Part shown: positions 7,494-15,953 of the stretch, piece after piece
How the letters are laid out: each line of letters begins with the position of its first letter
Position numbering within the stretch: position 1 is the stretch's first letter
NCBI RefSeq assembly: GCF_037478005.1
Contig: NZ_CP144164.1
Coordinates: forward strand, 806,001 to 870,000
Origin: Alteromonas sp. M12
Lineage (GTDB): Bacteria > Pseudomonadota > Gammaproteobacteria > Enterobacterales > Alteromonadaceae
Direction: 5' to 3'
DNA length: 64,000 nucleotides
Made by a program: the position numbers and the translations under genes
The notes under the pieces: generated by a model
What the model was told of the DNA's origin: nothing
The model's database searches: none
The model's input: only the letters and a program-made list of their open reading frames with translations

Positions 7494-9374
7494 CTAACTC
7501 GTTACAACAACTTGGTTTCGGCCTTTTTGTTTTGCATTGTAAAGGGCTGTGTCGGCACGTGCCATCGCGCTTTCTAAGGTTTCATCTGCTGATGCTACCG
7601 CTAGCCCTATACTGATGGTTAGTGAGTAGTCTTCATCGTTTTTTCGCAAAGGTGACTTTTCGATTTCCTTACGGATACGCTCGGCAATATCTAATGCTTG
7701 TTTGGAATCAGTGTCGGGCAGCAATACCATAAACTCTTCACCGCCAATTCGGCCAATTTTATCGAGTTGTCGTAAACAGCCAAGTGCCCTTTGGCTGACT
7801 AATGTAAGAGCATGATCACCAACTTCATGACCGAGGGTATCATTCACTCGTTTAAAATGATCGATATCAATAATCAATATCGAAAGTAACTTGTTGTGCA
7901 TTTTCGCTTCATTTAGCAACTTATAGCCAAGTTCAAAAATAGTTCTGCGATTAGCAATTTGCGTTAAGTAATCGATTTGTGCACGATGTTTAAAAAGACG
8001 TCGGGTTTTAATCAAATGCATAACAAACCCAAATAACGCCGCAAATATGACAACGCTCACAGCAATTAAAATTTGCGCGAGACGTTTTTGACTTTGTTCC
8101 TCTGCCAGTTGTAAACGATTAATTTCCAAGGTTTGTTGTAGCACCTTGTTGTCTAACTTGGTCAGACTGTCTTCAACTAATGTATTGGCTGCGTGTTGAT
8201 ATTGAGCAATAAAGGTTCGTCGTTTGTCGACTTCTGAGCTGTTTGCAGCAACCATCAAATGCATAGCTTCACTGTTGTTGCCCGCGTAATACAAATCGAT
8301 AGCCCTGATAGTCATCGGCCATGTGTTTTTATCTGGAGAGTCGATTAGAAGTTGATCCAAGGTAGAGCGCGCTTTGGAATCTATCCCTTGGTTAAAATAA
8401 GCAATGACCAGTGGATATAAAGATTGCACGATGAAATGATGTTCTTCGGTAGTATCACGAAGGGCCAATGCCTTTTCAAATTCGCTAACCGCCAGCGGGT
8501 ATTGCTGTTCAAAAAACGCTAATATACCTGCGTTATAATGGCTAAAAAATGTAAAGTCGCTGAATTGGGGCTGTTGTTTGGCAATCTCAAATAGTCTATC
8601 AACATGTTGACGAGCCGCAGTAAAATTCTGCATATCAATGGCTAACGCCACTAGTGTGTGTTGCATATTAAACATGTCAGAAAAATCATCGACTTTTGCC
8701 CAAGCATCATATGCCTTCTGAATATATTCATAGGCTTTGTCAAACAATTGGTTTTCCTGATATAAGTTGCCAGAGGCGTTATAAATCATGCCATAGGAAC
8801 TATTATCAAAATTATTTTTATCAGCGACGTCAATTGCTTCAACTAATAATGCGAGCCCTTGTTGCAGTTTTTCCGGTTTACCACCAAAACAAAATGCCGC
8901 TTGAACCAGTACCTTTACTAGCAATTCGGGGTCCGCTAATTGACGAGACAATTGCAGGGCTTTAAATCGGTCTTCGCAATAAATATTGGGATCATATGTT
9001 TGAATATATTTCATGTACGAACGTTCGACATAACTTCTAGGTAAAGTGTCAGTTAGCCTTAAGTTTTGCAGCTCGCTGATATTGATGGCGGTGCTGTAAG
9101 CATCAATGGCTGGTTGTGGCTGATTATCGTAATCGAAAGCTAAGCCTAATAAATACCAGTAGCGAGCTTGCTCTTCATAGGAGGCTTTTTCCACAAGCTG
9201 TTTTTGATCGTTCAAAAGACTGATTTGTTGGGCTGGAGTTAAAGAAGAAAGGGTGGTTTCTAAATTTTCCATTGTTTGCGCATTAAGCCCACATCCCCAA
9301 AATAACCAAAACACGCATATCACTGGGGTTCGCCATACTCCGCGAAGTACTAAAATGATGGTTGTTTGTTGCAT
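7494..9374 (-). CDS. TPR-repeat diguanylate cyclase (GGDEF)
   Basis: The 626-residue protein has an N-terminal signal or membrane segment, a periplasmic TPR-like helical repeat region (about 40-400), a coiled stretch, a transmembrane helix near 430-455 (LIAVSVVIFAALFGFVMHLI) and a C-terminal GGDEF domain. The active-site loop is GGEEF (RIGGEEFMVLLP), and RQLD five residues before it fits the RxxD inhibitory site for cyclic-di-GMP. It should therefore make cyclic-di-GMP under product feedback, with the periplasmic TPR domain as sensor; the ligand is unknown. No EAL domain is present. It appears to be transcribed alone. Confidence 0.9.
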   Translation of the reverse strand: MQQTTIILVLRGVWRTPVICVFWLFWGCGLNAQTMENLETTLSSLTPAQQISLLNDQKQLVEKASYEEQARYWYLLGLAFDYDNQPQPAIDAYSTAINISELQNLRLTDTLPRSYVERSYMKYIQTYDPNIYCEDRFKALQLSRQLADPELLVKVLVQAAFCFGGKPEKLQQGLALLVEAIDVADKNNFDNSSYGMIYNASGNLYQENQLFDKAYEYIQKAYDAWAKVDDFSDMFNMQHTLVALAIDMQNFTAARQHVDRLFEIAKQQPQFSDFTFFSHYNAGILAFFEQQYPLAVSEFEKALALRDTTEEHHFIVQSLYPLVIAYFNQGIDSKARSTLDQLLIDSPDKNTWPMTIRAIDLYYAGNNSEAMHLMVAANSSEVDKRRTFIAQYQHAANTLVEDSLTKLDNKVLQQTLEINRLQLAEEQSQKRLAQILIAVSVVIFAALFGFVMHLIKTRRLFKHRAQIDYLTQIANRRTIFELGYKLLNEAKMHNKLLSILIIDIDHFKRVNDTLGHEVGDHALTLVSQRALGCLRQLDKIGRIGGEEFMVLLPDTDSKQALDIAERIRKEIEKSPLRKNDEDYSLTISIGLAVASADETLESAMARADTALYNAKQKGRNQVVVTS

Positions 9375-9760
9375 TAATTATCCTAATCAATGGTTGCTAG
9401 AAAGCGCTTATACTGCGAAAAATTAGGAATCCAATATTCTTGTCGTTATCCGATGCCAAATTAATAGAATGAGTTAGATTTGTGCTTAATGTAATTAAGA
9501 TACTAGCAAATCAACAACCGCTTTGGTTAAAAAGTAGCTGCGAAAAACCAATTAAAACAAGTTTGCTACATCGTTGAATGAAAACAGTATTCTTTAAAGG
9601 CAACTTTAGGTGCAAACATTATTTAAAAGTGTATTGATTTCGGAATTTTGCAACGATTTTTATAATCTCTAGCGCTTATAATTAGCGTAGGGCTAAAGGT
9701 TAAATAAACCGTTTTGCGGACTTGCCACATCTGGTTCACGTCGTATTCTTATCTATATTT

Positions 9761-9778
9761 GTGTCATAAAAATGTCAA
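9761..9778 (+). promoter_or_regulatory. Candidate Pho box 1
   Basis: GTGTCAT-AAAA-ATGTCAA is two 7-base direct repeats separated by 4 bases. It agrees closely with the proteobacterial PhoB site CTGTCAT-N4-CTGTCAY, which was characterised in Escherichia coli. It is about 255 bases before the DUF3450 start. Function is inferred from similarity only. Confidence 0.5.
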
Positions 9779-9939
9779 AAATCCAACCGATTTTAGTCCG
9801 CTTTATTCTGTTACGTCATCCTGTCTAAGTTAATTCGTTGCTCACATAATGTATTTTTAATTCAATTAAAACAGTTGGTTATGAGTATTGTTTTACTAGT
9901 TATTTGATTCAATCACAGATATCTACATTCTGTTTGGTT

Positions 9940-9957
9940 TTGTAATAATACTGTCAC
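9940..9957 (+). promoter_or_regulatory. Candidate Pho box 2
   Basis: TTGTAAT-AATA-CTGTCAC has the same 7-4-7 layout, with the second half matching the PhoB consensus exactly and the first half deviating at two positions. It lies 77 bases upstream of ATG 10034, a usual distance for a PhoB site overlapping a -35 region. Confidence 0.5.
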
Positions 9958-10033
9958 ACTATGCCCCTATCCTTGCCCTCAGATTTTATTGTTGGTGGTA
10001 AACCAACTCGATTCCACTCTAGGGTTTGATTGT

Positions 10034-10801
10034 ATGAAACTTACAAAAACGTTGTCTGCAGCACTATTCGTTAGTCTGTTGGCAGGTCAAGCTGCTTTTG
10101 CGCAGCAAGACAAAGAATTGCAACCTGTGGTTGATGCTGCAACTAAAATTAACGAGTCTGCAGCGGATTCCCAATCAAAGATTAACAATATAACTGACCA
10201 AATCGGCAGTAAATTGCAACAATTCAAAACTATCAATAAAGAAATTGATGGTTTGTTGGTTTACAACGAGCAGTTAAGAAAACAAATTGCTAATCAGCAA
10301 CAAGAAATGTTGGATTTGAATAGCGCAATTGACGAAGTAAGTGTTATCGAACGTCAAATAACACCATTAATGATTCGAATGATTGATGGGTTAGCACAGT
10401 TTGTGGAACTTGATGTTCCATTTTTAGAAGAAGAACGTGCCAATCGCATTATTGATTTACGTAATATGATGGATCGCGCAGATGTTGCTCCTTCTGAGAA
10501 ATTCAGACGTGTAATGGAAGCTTACCAAGTCGAGATGGATTACGGGCGAACCTTAGAGGCTTACCCTGGATTGCACACTATTGATGGTCAGGAACGAAAT
10601 GTCGATTTCTTACGCATCGGTAGAACCGCACTTATATACCAAACTCGTGATGCAGGTATGCAAGGAATTTGGAATAAACAAACTCGTCAGTGGGAATCAC
10701 TTTCTTCTGACTACCGCACGCAAATTACCAAAGGTCTTAGAATGGCCAAGAAACAAATGGCACCTGATTTGTTGATGCTGCCAGTTGCGATCACGGATTA
10801 A
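10034..10801 (+). CDS. DUF3450 periplasmic coiled-coil protein of a TonB2 operon
   Basis: The 255-residue protein has a signal peptide (MKLTKTLSAALFVSL, cut after AAFA). The mature part is rich in Gln, Lys and Glu heptads (about 35-110), indicating a long coiled coil, followed by a conserved globular end containing WNKQTRQWESL. DUF3450 proteins occur as the first gene of TonB2-type operons in marine gammaproteobacteria. A role in assembling or coupling the system in the periplasm is inferred. ATG 10034 is chosen because it begins the signal peptide; upstream in-frame codons would add 15 residues. The next gene follows after 13 bases. Confidence 0.85.
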   Translation: MKLTKTLSAALFVSLLAGQAAFAQQDKELQPVVDAATKINESAADSQSKINNITDQIGSKLQQFKTINKEIDGLLVYNEQLRKQIANQQQEMLDLNSAIDEVSVIERQITPLMIRMIDGLAQFVELDVPFLEEERANRIIDLRNMMDRADVAPSEKFRRVMEAYQVEMDYGRTLEAYPGLHTIDGQERNVDFLRIGRTALIYQTRDAGMQGIWNKQTRQWESLSSDYRTQITKGLRMAKKQMAPDLLMLPVAITD

Positions 10802-10814
10802 GAGAGTAGAAACC

Positions 10815-12191
10815 ATGAGAAAATTAATTAGAAATACTGCTGTTCTTTTGGTTGCTACTTTTGCTGGAGCAGCTTTTGCTCAGGAAAGTAAACCACTAGA
10901 TTTGGATGCACTGCTTAAGCAATTAGAGCAAGGCCAATACCAACAAAATCAACAAAATACTCAGCGTGAAAAAGAGTTTGTACAAAAACGTGCTGAACAA
11001 GATCAAATGCTGCGTGATGTGACCTCACAACGTAATGCTCAGTTGAACACATCTGAAAAGCTGGAAACGCAATTTGAAGAGAATGAATTCAAATTAGCAG
11101 ATTTGAATGATGCTTTGGATAAACGCCTAGGTTCGTTAAAAGAACTATTCGGTGTGTTACAACAGGTTGCAGGTGACACCAAAAACAAATTTTACAACTC
11201 AACTGTTTCAGCGCAAATCTCTGGTCGTTCTGAATTTTTAGATGAAATGGCCCAGTCTATGGGGACGAGTTCTAAATTAGCTTCAATTGAAGAAATAGAG
11301 CGGGTGTGGTTTGAAATTCAACGCGAAATGACTGAGTCAGGCAAAGTCACTAAATTTACAACTGATGTTGTAGAAGCTGGTGGCGCTAAAGTCAATAAAG
11401 AAGTCGTTCGTGTAGGACCTTTTGCACTCGTGTCTGATGGCAAATACCTTAAGTACGAAGGCGAAACCGATACTGTTGCTGAATTGATTCGTCAACCTGC
11501 AGATCGTTACACAGACAGCGCCGCAAATTTACAGAGCTCTGATGGTGAATTGGTTTCATTTGGATTAGACCCAACGGGCGGAACTATTCTTGGATTGTTA
11601 GTTCAAGCGCCAAGTCTTGAAGAGCGTATTCACCAAGGTGACCTTGTGGGATATATCATTATTGCGGTTGGTGCAGTTGGTATTTTGGTCGCGTTCTGGC
11701 GTTTTGTGGTACTTACGCTTGTTGGCGCCAAAGTAAATGCACAACTTAAGTCGAGTAAAATATCTGAGGGGAATCCTTTGGGTCGCGTGCTTAAAGTGAA
11801 AGATGCTCATCCAAATGCTGACACCGAATCCTTGGAATTGCATTTAACCGAAGCCATTTTAGCTGAAGTGCCTAAATTAGGACGTTTCTTAACACTAGTA
11901 AAAATGATTTCAGTGGTTGCTCCCCTTGGTGGGTTACTTGGTACCGTTACCGGTATGATTGTGACCTTCCAACAAATTACCTTGTTTGGTACAGGTGACC
12001 CGAAAATTATGGCTGGCGGTATCTCATCGGCATTGATTACCACTGTTCTTGGTTTGGTTGTGGCCATTCCTACTACTCTGCTTTATGCATTGCTCAGTAC
12101 GCAAAGCAAAAATATTGTAGCGATATTGCAAGAACAAGCAGCGGGTGTCATTGCTGAACGAGCTGAAACTCAGTCTGGCACTAAGGCATAA
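10815..12191 (+). CDS. TtpC-like MotA/TolQ/ExbB family protein
   Basis: The 458-residue protein has a signal peptide (ends AAFA), a periplasmic coiled-coil region to about residue 270, a transmembrane helix near 278-300 (GYIIIAVGAVGILVAFWRFV) and a C-terminal MotA/TolQ/ExbB proton-channel domain with VVAPLGGLLGTVTGMIVTFQ. This matches TtpC of Vibrio TonB2 systems, which works with ExbB2-ExbD2-TonB2 to energise outer-membrane receptors. ATG 10815 is chosen for its AGAGAG ribosome site and signal peptide. It is four bases from the next gene. Confidence 0.88.
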   Translation: MRKLIRNTAVLLVATFAGAAFAQESKPLDLDALLKQLEQGQYQQNQQNTQREKEFVQKRAEQDQMLRDVTSQRNAQLNTSEKLETQFEENEFKLADLNDALDKRLGSLKELFGVLQQVAGDTKNKFYNSTVSAQISGRSEFLDEMAQSMGTSSKLASIEEIERVWFEIQREMTESGKVTKFTTDVVEAGGAKVNKEVVRVGPFALVSDGKYLKYEGETDTVAELIRQPADRYTDSAANLQSSDGELVSFGLDPTGGTILGLLVQAPSLEERIHQGDLVGYIIIAVGAVGILVAFWRFVVLTLVGAKVNAQLKSSKISEGNPLGRVLKVKDAHPNADTESLELHLTEAILAEVPKLGRFLTLVKMISVVAPLGGLLGTVTGMIVTFQQITLFGTGDPKIMAGGISSALITTVLGLVVAIPTTLLYALLSTQSKNIVAILQEQAAGVIAERAETQSGTKA

Positions 12192-12195
12192 GACG

Positions 12196-12717
12196 ATGTT
12201 TGTAGAGATCTTTGAATCAATCCGAGACTTCACCGAAACCGGTGGGATTATCCTGCTGATAATAGGTGCCTTGATATTCGTGATGTGGATTTTGATACTC
12301 GAACGTATTTTCTATGTGACTTATGGTCATAAGCAATTTAAGAAACAGACCATTTCCACTTGGCAAGCACGTAGCGATCGAAATTCATGGAATGCGCATC
12401 AGATTAGACAAGCAATGATTTCTAGAGTCAGTCTTAAATTACGCTTCAGTCTTCCCATTATTCAGGCGTTAGTCGCGCTATGCCCTCTATTGGGTTTGAT
12501 GGGAACGGTAACAGGTATGATTGTGGTATTTGATGTAATGGCCATGTCTGGTGGCGGTAACGCCCGGTCAATGGCCGCAGGGGTTTCACAAGCTACTATA
12601 CCCACAATGGCTGGCATGGTGGGTGCGTTATCCGGCGTATTCGCGTCTACATGGTTAACGCGCACAGCAAAAACCGAACGTTTACATCTAGAAGATGCAT
12701 TGGAGATTCAACGTTAG
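12196..12717 (+). CDS. exbB: ExbB-type proton channel subunit
   Basis: The 173-residue protein has three predicted membrane helices, with the first at about 18-38 (IILLIIGALIFVMWILILER). The family core is CPLLGLMGTVTGMIVVFDVM. With ExbD it forms the proton channel that drives TonB. The start at ATG 12196 is four bases past the ttpC stop; a longer upstream frame would overlap ttpC by about 47 bases and lacks a ribosome site. It is the short ExbB2 type, paired with the long TtpC paralogue before it. Confidence 0.9.
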   Translation: MFVEIFESIRDFTETGGIILLIIGALIFVMWILILERIFYVTYGHKQFKKQTISTWQARSDRNSWNAHQIRQAMISRVSLKLRFSLPIIQALVALCPLLGLMGTVTGMIVVFDVMAMSGGGNARSMAAGVSQATIPTMAGMVGALSGVFASTWLTRTAKTERLHLEDALEIQR

Positions 12718-12747
12718 AGCCTAGGCCTGCGTGAATAAAGAGTAATT

Positions 12748-13149
12748 ATGAGAAAAATTCAGAATTTAGTCGAAGAAGAAGAAGCAACAATCGATATGAC
12801 GCCGATGTTGGACGTTGTATTTATCATGTTGATTTTCTTTATCGTTACCGCTTCATTTGTAAAAGAATCGGGGATCGACGTAAACCGACCTGAAGCTGCC
12901 ACAGCAGTGAAGAAAGATCGTGCAAATATCTTAGTTGCCATAAGCGACAAAGGTGAAATTTGGATTAATAAACGCAGAGTAGACGTACGTGCAGTTCAAG
13001 CCAACATTGAACGTTTAAAAGCCGAAAACCCACAGGGTACGGTTGTTATTCAAGCAGACCGTAAAGCGACTACTGAAACGCTTATTAAAGTCATGGATGC
13101 ATCGCGAGCAGCGGGTGTCTACGATGTTTCTATCGCAGCACAAGAGTAA
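12748..13149 (+). CDS. exbD: ExbD-type TonB-system protein
   Basis: The 133-residue protein has one membrane anchor at about 22-42 (MLDVVFIMLIFFIVTASFV), preceded by the conserved DMTPMLDVVF, where the aspartate is the proton-carrying residue of the family. The C-terminal periplasmic domain ends with the usual VMDASRAAGV pattern. It works in a complex with ExbB and TonB. It is six bases from tonB and belongs to the same operon. Confidence 0.92.
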   Translation: MRKIQNLVEEEEATIDMTPMLDVVFIMLIFFIVTASFVKESGIDVNRPEAATAVKKDRANILVAISDKGEIWINKRRVDVRAVQANIERLKAENPQGTVVIQADRKATTETLIKVMDASRAAGVYDVSIAAQE

Positions 13150-13155
13150 AATATA

Positions 13156-13764
13156 ATGGCAAGACTCCTTCTGGCAGTTGTATTAGCGTTTTTCATCACG
13201 ATTAGTTTGTTCTTTTTGATGCAAGCTCTTATCGCTAGTGGTGATCAAACGTTAGATGATCCCAAGCCCGGTGCGGTGCTCGATTTCGTACGCTTGAAGA
13301 AAGAAGAAACGGTTGAACAAAAAGATCGTAAGCCGAGAAAGCCACCACCACCTAAAGAGCCGCCACCGCAAATGGAACAGCCGCAAATGGATTCACCTAC
13401 GCCTGATGCTGATGGCAGTGGTATGGCGTTTGAAGCCGATGTCGGTGGTGATATCGCCCTTGGTGGTGGATTGGCCCTAGAATCAGGTGATGGCGAATAT
13501 TTGCCAATCGTTAAGGTTGCTCCGGTTTATCCACGACGAGCTTTATCTCGCGGAATAGAAGGCTTTGTAATCGTTGAATTTACTGTATCTAAATTAGGCG
13601 CAGTAAAAGATATTCGCGTAGTACAAGCAACTCCACCGGATATATTTAATCAGGCTGCGATGGATGCTGCACTGAAATTTAAATATAAACCCAGAGTTGT
13701 GAACGGTGAACCTGCAGAAGTGTCTGGTGTGCAAAACCGCATTACTTTCCAGATCGATGGTTAA
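13156..13764 (+). CDS. tonB: TonB energy-transducing protein (TonB2 type)
   Basis: The 202-residue protein has an N-terminal membrane anchor (LLLAVVLAFFITISLFFLM), a proline-rich periplasmic stretch (KPRKPPPPKEPPPQ, about 57-72) and a C-terminal TonB domain with PVYPRRALSRGIEGFVIVEF and a terminal GVQNRITFQIDG. It contacts the TonB box of outer-membrane receptors and transmits proton-motive force. It is shorter than Escherichia coli TonB (239), as usual for TonB2. The receptors at 47283 and past 63101 are possible partners. Confidence 0.92.
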   Translation: MARLLLAVVLAFFITISLFFLMQALIASGDQTLDDPKPGAVLDFVRLKKEETVEQKDRKPRKPPPPKEPPPQMEQPQMDSPTPDADGSGMAFEADVGGDIALGGGLALESGDGEYLPIVKVAPVYPRRALSRGIEGFVIVEFTVSKLGAVKDIRVVQATPPDIFNQAAMDAALKFKYKPRVVNGEPAEVSGVQNRITFQIDG

Positions 13765-13777
13765 CTAAGAGGCAAGC

Positions 13778-15091
13778 ATGAAAATAACACAGTGCATTTT
13801 AGCCATCTTATTGGCAAGCTCATTCACACTTATATCGTCTGTAGTAACGGCACCTACAGCTAGTGCACAAGATAATAGTGCCAGTGAAAGAAAGACCCGC
13901 AGAACACCGGCTCTGCGTACGCGAGTATACGACCAATTGGCTCGCGCTCAGAAAGTTGCCGACGAAGGTAATACTGCTGAAGCATTAGCAATATTGGATG
14001 TCGTTAAATCCAAAGAAAGCTCTATGAATAGCTACGAGCTGGCGATGTTGCATAACTTCTACGGTTTTATTTATTACAACGTCGAAGATTATGATAAAGC
14101 TATCGAATCATTTGAGAGCGTAGTAGAACAGCAACCCATTCCTGAGTCATTTGAACAAAGTACTTTGTTTAGTTTGGCACAATTGCAAATGATGCGCGGT
14201 AATTACGATAAGACTATCGAGTACTTGGAACGTTGGGAAGCATTGCAGCCAGGTAAGTTACCGGTTAAAAATTTAGTGCTCAAGGCCCAAGCTATGTATC
14301 AGAAGAAAGATTATCAGGCTGCTTCTGAATACATCAATGAAGCTATTTTACAGCAAGAAAATAGTGAAGAAGGCTACAAAGTCGATGAGAATTGGTACGT
14401 GCTTCAACGAGCTATATACTACGAGTTGAAACAAACTGAGCAAGTGACCAAAGTGCTTGAAAAAATGGTTAAATTATTTGACCGTCCTGAGTATTGGGTG
14501 CAGCTTGCAGGTATGTATGGCGAGTTGGGTGAAGAAAAGAAACAGTTAGCGATTCTCGAAGCGGCTTACCAAAGTGATTACATTACAAAAGCCTCGGATA
14601 TTTTCAACTTAGCTCAGCTGTATTATTACCATCAAGTACCATATAAAGGCGCCAGGTTGATGGAGCAAGCAATGCAAGATGGCGTACTTGAAAAAAACCT
14701 CAGGAACTTAAAGTTTTTAGCGCAAACTTGGTCCCTTGCCAAAGAACACGAAAAAGCCGTACCTGTTATGCGTTCTGCAGCTGCCTTGTCTGAAGACGGT
14801 GAATTAGATGCACAGTTAGCGCAAATTTTGCTGAACATGGATAAGTTTGACGAAGCCATTGAAAGTGCGCTCAAAGCGCTGGACAAAGGTGGTTTACGAA
14901 ATGAAGGAACCACACATTTAGTCTTGGGAATGTCGTATTTCAATCAAAAACGCTATGTTGATGCACTAAATCAATTGGCTGAAGCTGAAAAACATCCTAC
15001 TAGTCGTGGTATGGCACAACAATGGCGTAAGTTTGTACAGTCTGAAAAATCTACCACAGAGCAACTACAAGCCGAATTAAGCGCTTCTTAA
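13778..15091 (+). CDS. TPR-repeat periplasmic protein of the TonB2 operon
   Basis: The 437-residue protein has a signal peptide (cut near ASAQD at residue 30) followed by tetratricopeptide repeats over most of its length, for example LAMLHNFYGFIYYNVEDYDK and THLVLGMSYFNQKRYVDALN. It is the last gene of the operon, 13 bases after tonB, with a good AAGAGG ribosome site. TPR proteins of this kind commonly close TonB2 operons in Alteromonadales, Shewanella and Vibrio and presumably scaffold the complex; the precise role is not known. A hairpin follows at 15116. Confidence 0.85.
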   Translation: MKITQCILAILLASSFTLISSVVTAPTASAQDNSASERKTRRTPALRTRVYDQLARAQKVADEGNTAEALAILDVVKSKESSMNSYELAMLHNFYGFIYYNVEDYDKAIESFESVVEQQPIPESFEQSTLFSLAQLQMMRGNYDKTIEYLERWEALQPGKLPVKNLVLKAQAMYQKKDYQAASEYINEAILQQENSEEGYKVDENWYVLQRAIYYELKQTEQVTKVLEKMVKLFDRPEYWVQLAGMYGELGEEKKQLAILEAAYQSDYITKASDIFNLAQLYYYHQVPYKGARLMEQAMQDGVLEKNLRNLKFLAQTWSLAKEHEKAVPVMRSAAALSEDGELDAQLAQILLNMDKFDEAIESALKALDKGGLRNEGTTHLVLGMSYFNQKRYVDALNQLAEAEKHPTSRGMAQQWRKFVQSEKSTTEQLQAELSAS

Positions 15092-15115
15092 ACGCTACCT
15101 CAATATTATGCATTA

Positions 15116-15152
15116 ACAATCCGTATCGCAGTTTTATCGGCGTGCGGATTGT
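15116..15152 (+). terminator. Hairpin at the end of the TonB2 operon
   Basis: ACAATCCG (15116-15123) pairs with CGGATTGT (15145-15152) and is followed by CTTCCTTGG, so there is no strong T-tract. It lies 25 bases after the TPR gene. Confidence 0.5.
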
Positions 15153-15284
15153 CTTCCTTGGCGAAACTCAACTAAACTTGTTATCGATCTTAGTGTCATA
15201 CAAAGTGATCAATTTTTACCACCGCAGGGTATTAAAGGGTTAATTGTGTAATGATCTTAAAGTTGACTACGTAAAGGAATTCCT

Positions 15285-15857
15285 ATGTTTTACCAATTTA
15301 GTCATTTTTCAGCCAAGTTTAGCCAGATCATGGCTATGTGTATTGGACTTACTTTCCTTAGTGCATGTAGTTCTAACAATATTGTGATGGACACCGATCA
15401 AAATACCAATTTTGGCGCGTTTAAAAGTTATTCGGTGATCTCTAGAAACGTCGAAGATAGCTTGAGTGCTAATCGTATTATTACTCAAGTTTCACAGTTT
15501 TTAGAGGCTAATAATAAACTTATTGGTGACCTTGGTTACACTGATGCCGTTGTAGAGCTCGATCACTACATTGATTATCGCGATAACGACAGTAGTTTTT
15601 CAATTGGCCTAGGTACTGGTTCTTACGGACGCTCAGGCGGTGTGAGTGTGGGTGGCGGGGTTAGTTTACCCATAGGTTCAGATCAAATCCCAGTCGCAGT
15701 AGTGAGCATGAAAGTACTAGTCAACGATAGGCTAGTGTGGTCAGCTACCAATAGCCATGATTTCAAAACAGACAACAGTGCAAGTTTAGCAAAAGCACAG
15801 CGTGTGGTTGTAAAGGAATTGCTTGAACGTTTTCCATTAACTCGCACGGGTTCTTAG
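15285..15857 (+). CDS. DUF4136 lipoprotein
   Basis: The 190-residue protein has a long N-terminal hydrophobic segment and lipobox LSAC-S near residue 28, so it is predicted to be lipid-anchored. The body fits DUF4136: NFGAFKSYSV, a repeated-helix region, then a Gly/Ser-rich strand (SIGLGTGSYGRSGGVSVGGG) and VSMKVLVNDRLVWSA. Function is unknown; members are usually outer-membrane or periplasmic lipoproteins. AAGGA six bases before ATG 15285 supports this start although the n-region is long; an internal Met at residue 16 would give a more compact signal peptide. Confidence 0.7.
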   Translation: MFYQFSHFSAKFSQIMAMCIGLTFLSACSSNNIVMDTDQNTNFGAFKSYSVISRNVEDSLSANRIITQVSQFLEANNKLIGDLGYTDAVVELDHYIDYRDNDSSFSIGLGTGSYGRSGGVSVGGGVSLPIGSDQIPVAVVSMKVLVNDRLVWSATNSHDFKTDNSASLAKAQRVVVKELLERFPLTRTGS

Positions 15858-15953
15858 ACTCGTTTTAGCAATTCACCATTTAATTTCACTGGTAAATTTT
15901 GTAACTAGTCGTATTATCTGTTGTTAACCAAAAAAAATAGGGACATTTATCCA

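Larger units (their letters stand above)
9375..10033. other. Regulatory gap upstream of the TonB2 operon
   Basis: This stretch of about 660 bp separates the divergent GGDEF gene from the DUF3450 gene. It contains no convincing gene. It holds two direct-repeat sites resembling Pho boxes (listed separately at 9761 and 9940). Confidence 0.6.

Noticed and set aside
9375..10033. Fur box upstream of the TonB2 operon
   Set aside because: No stretch close to the GATAATGATAATCATTATC consensus was found by eye.
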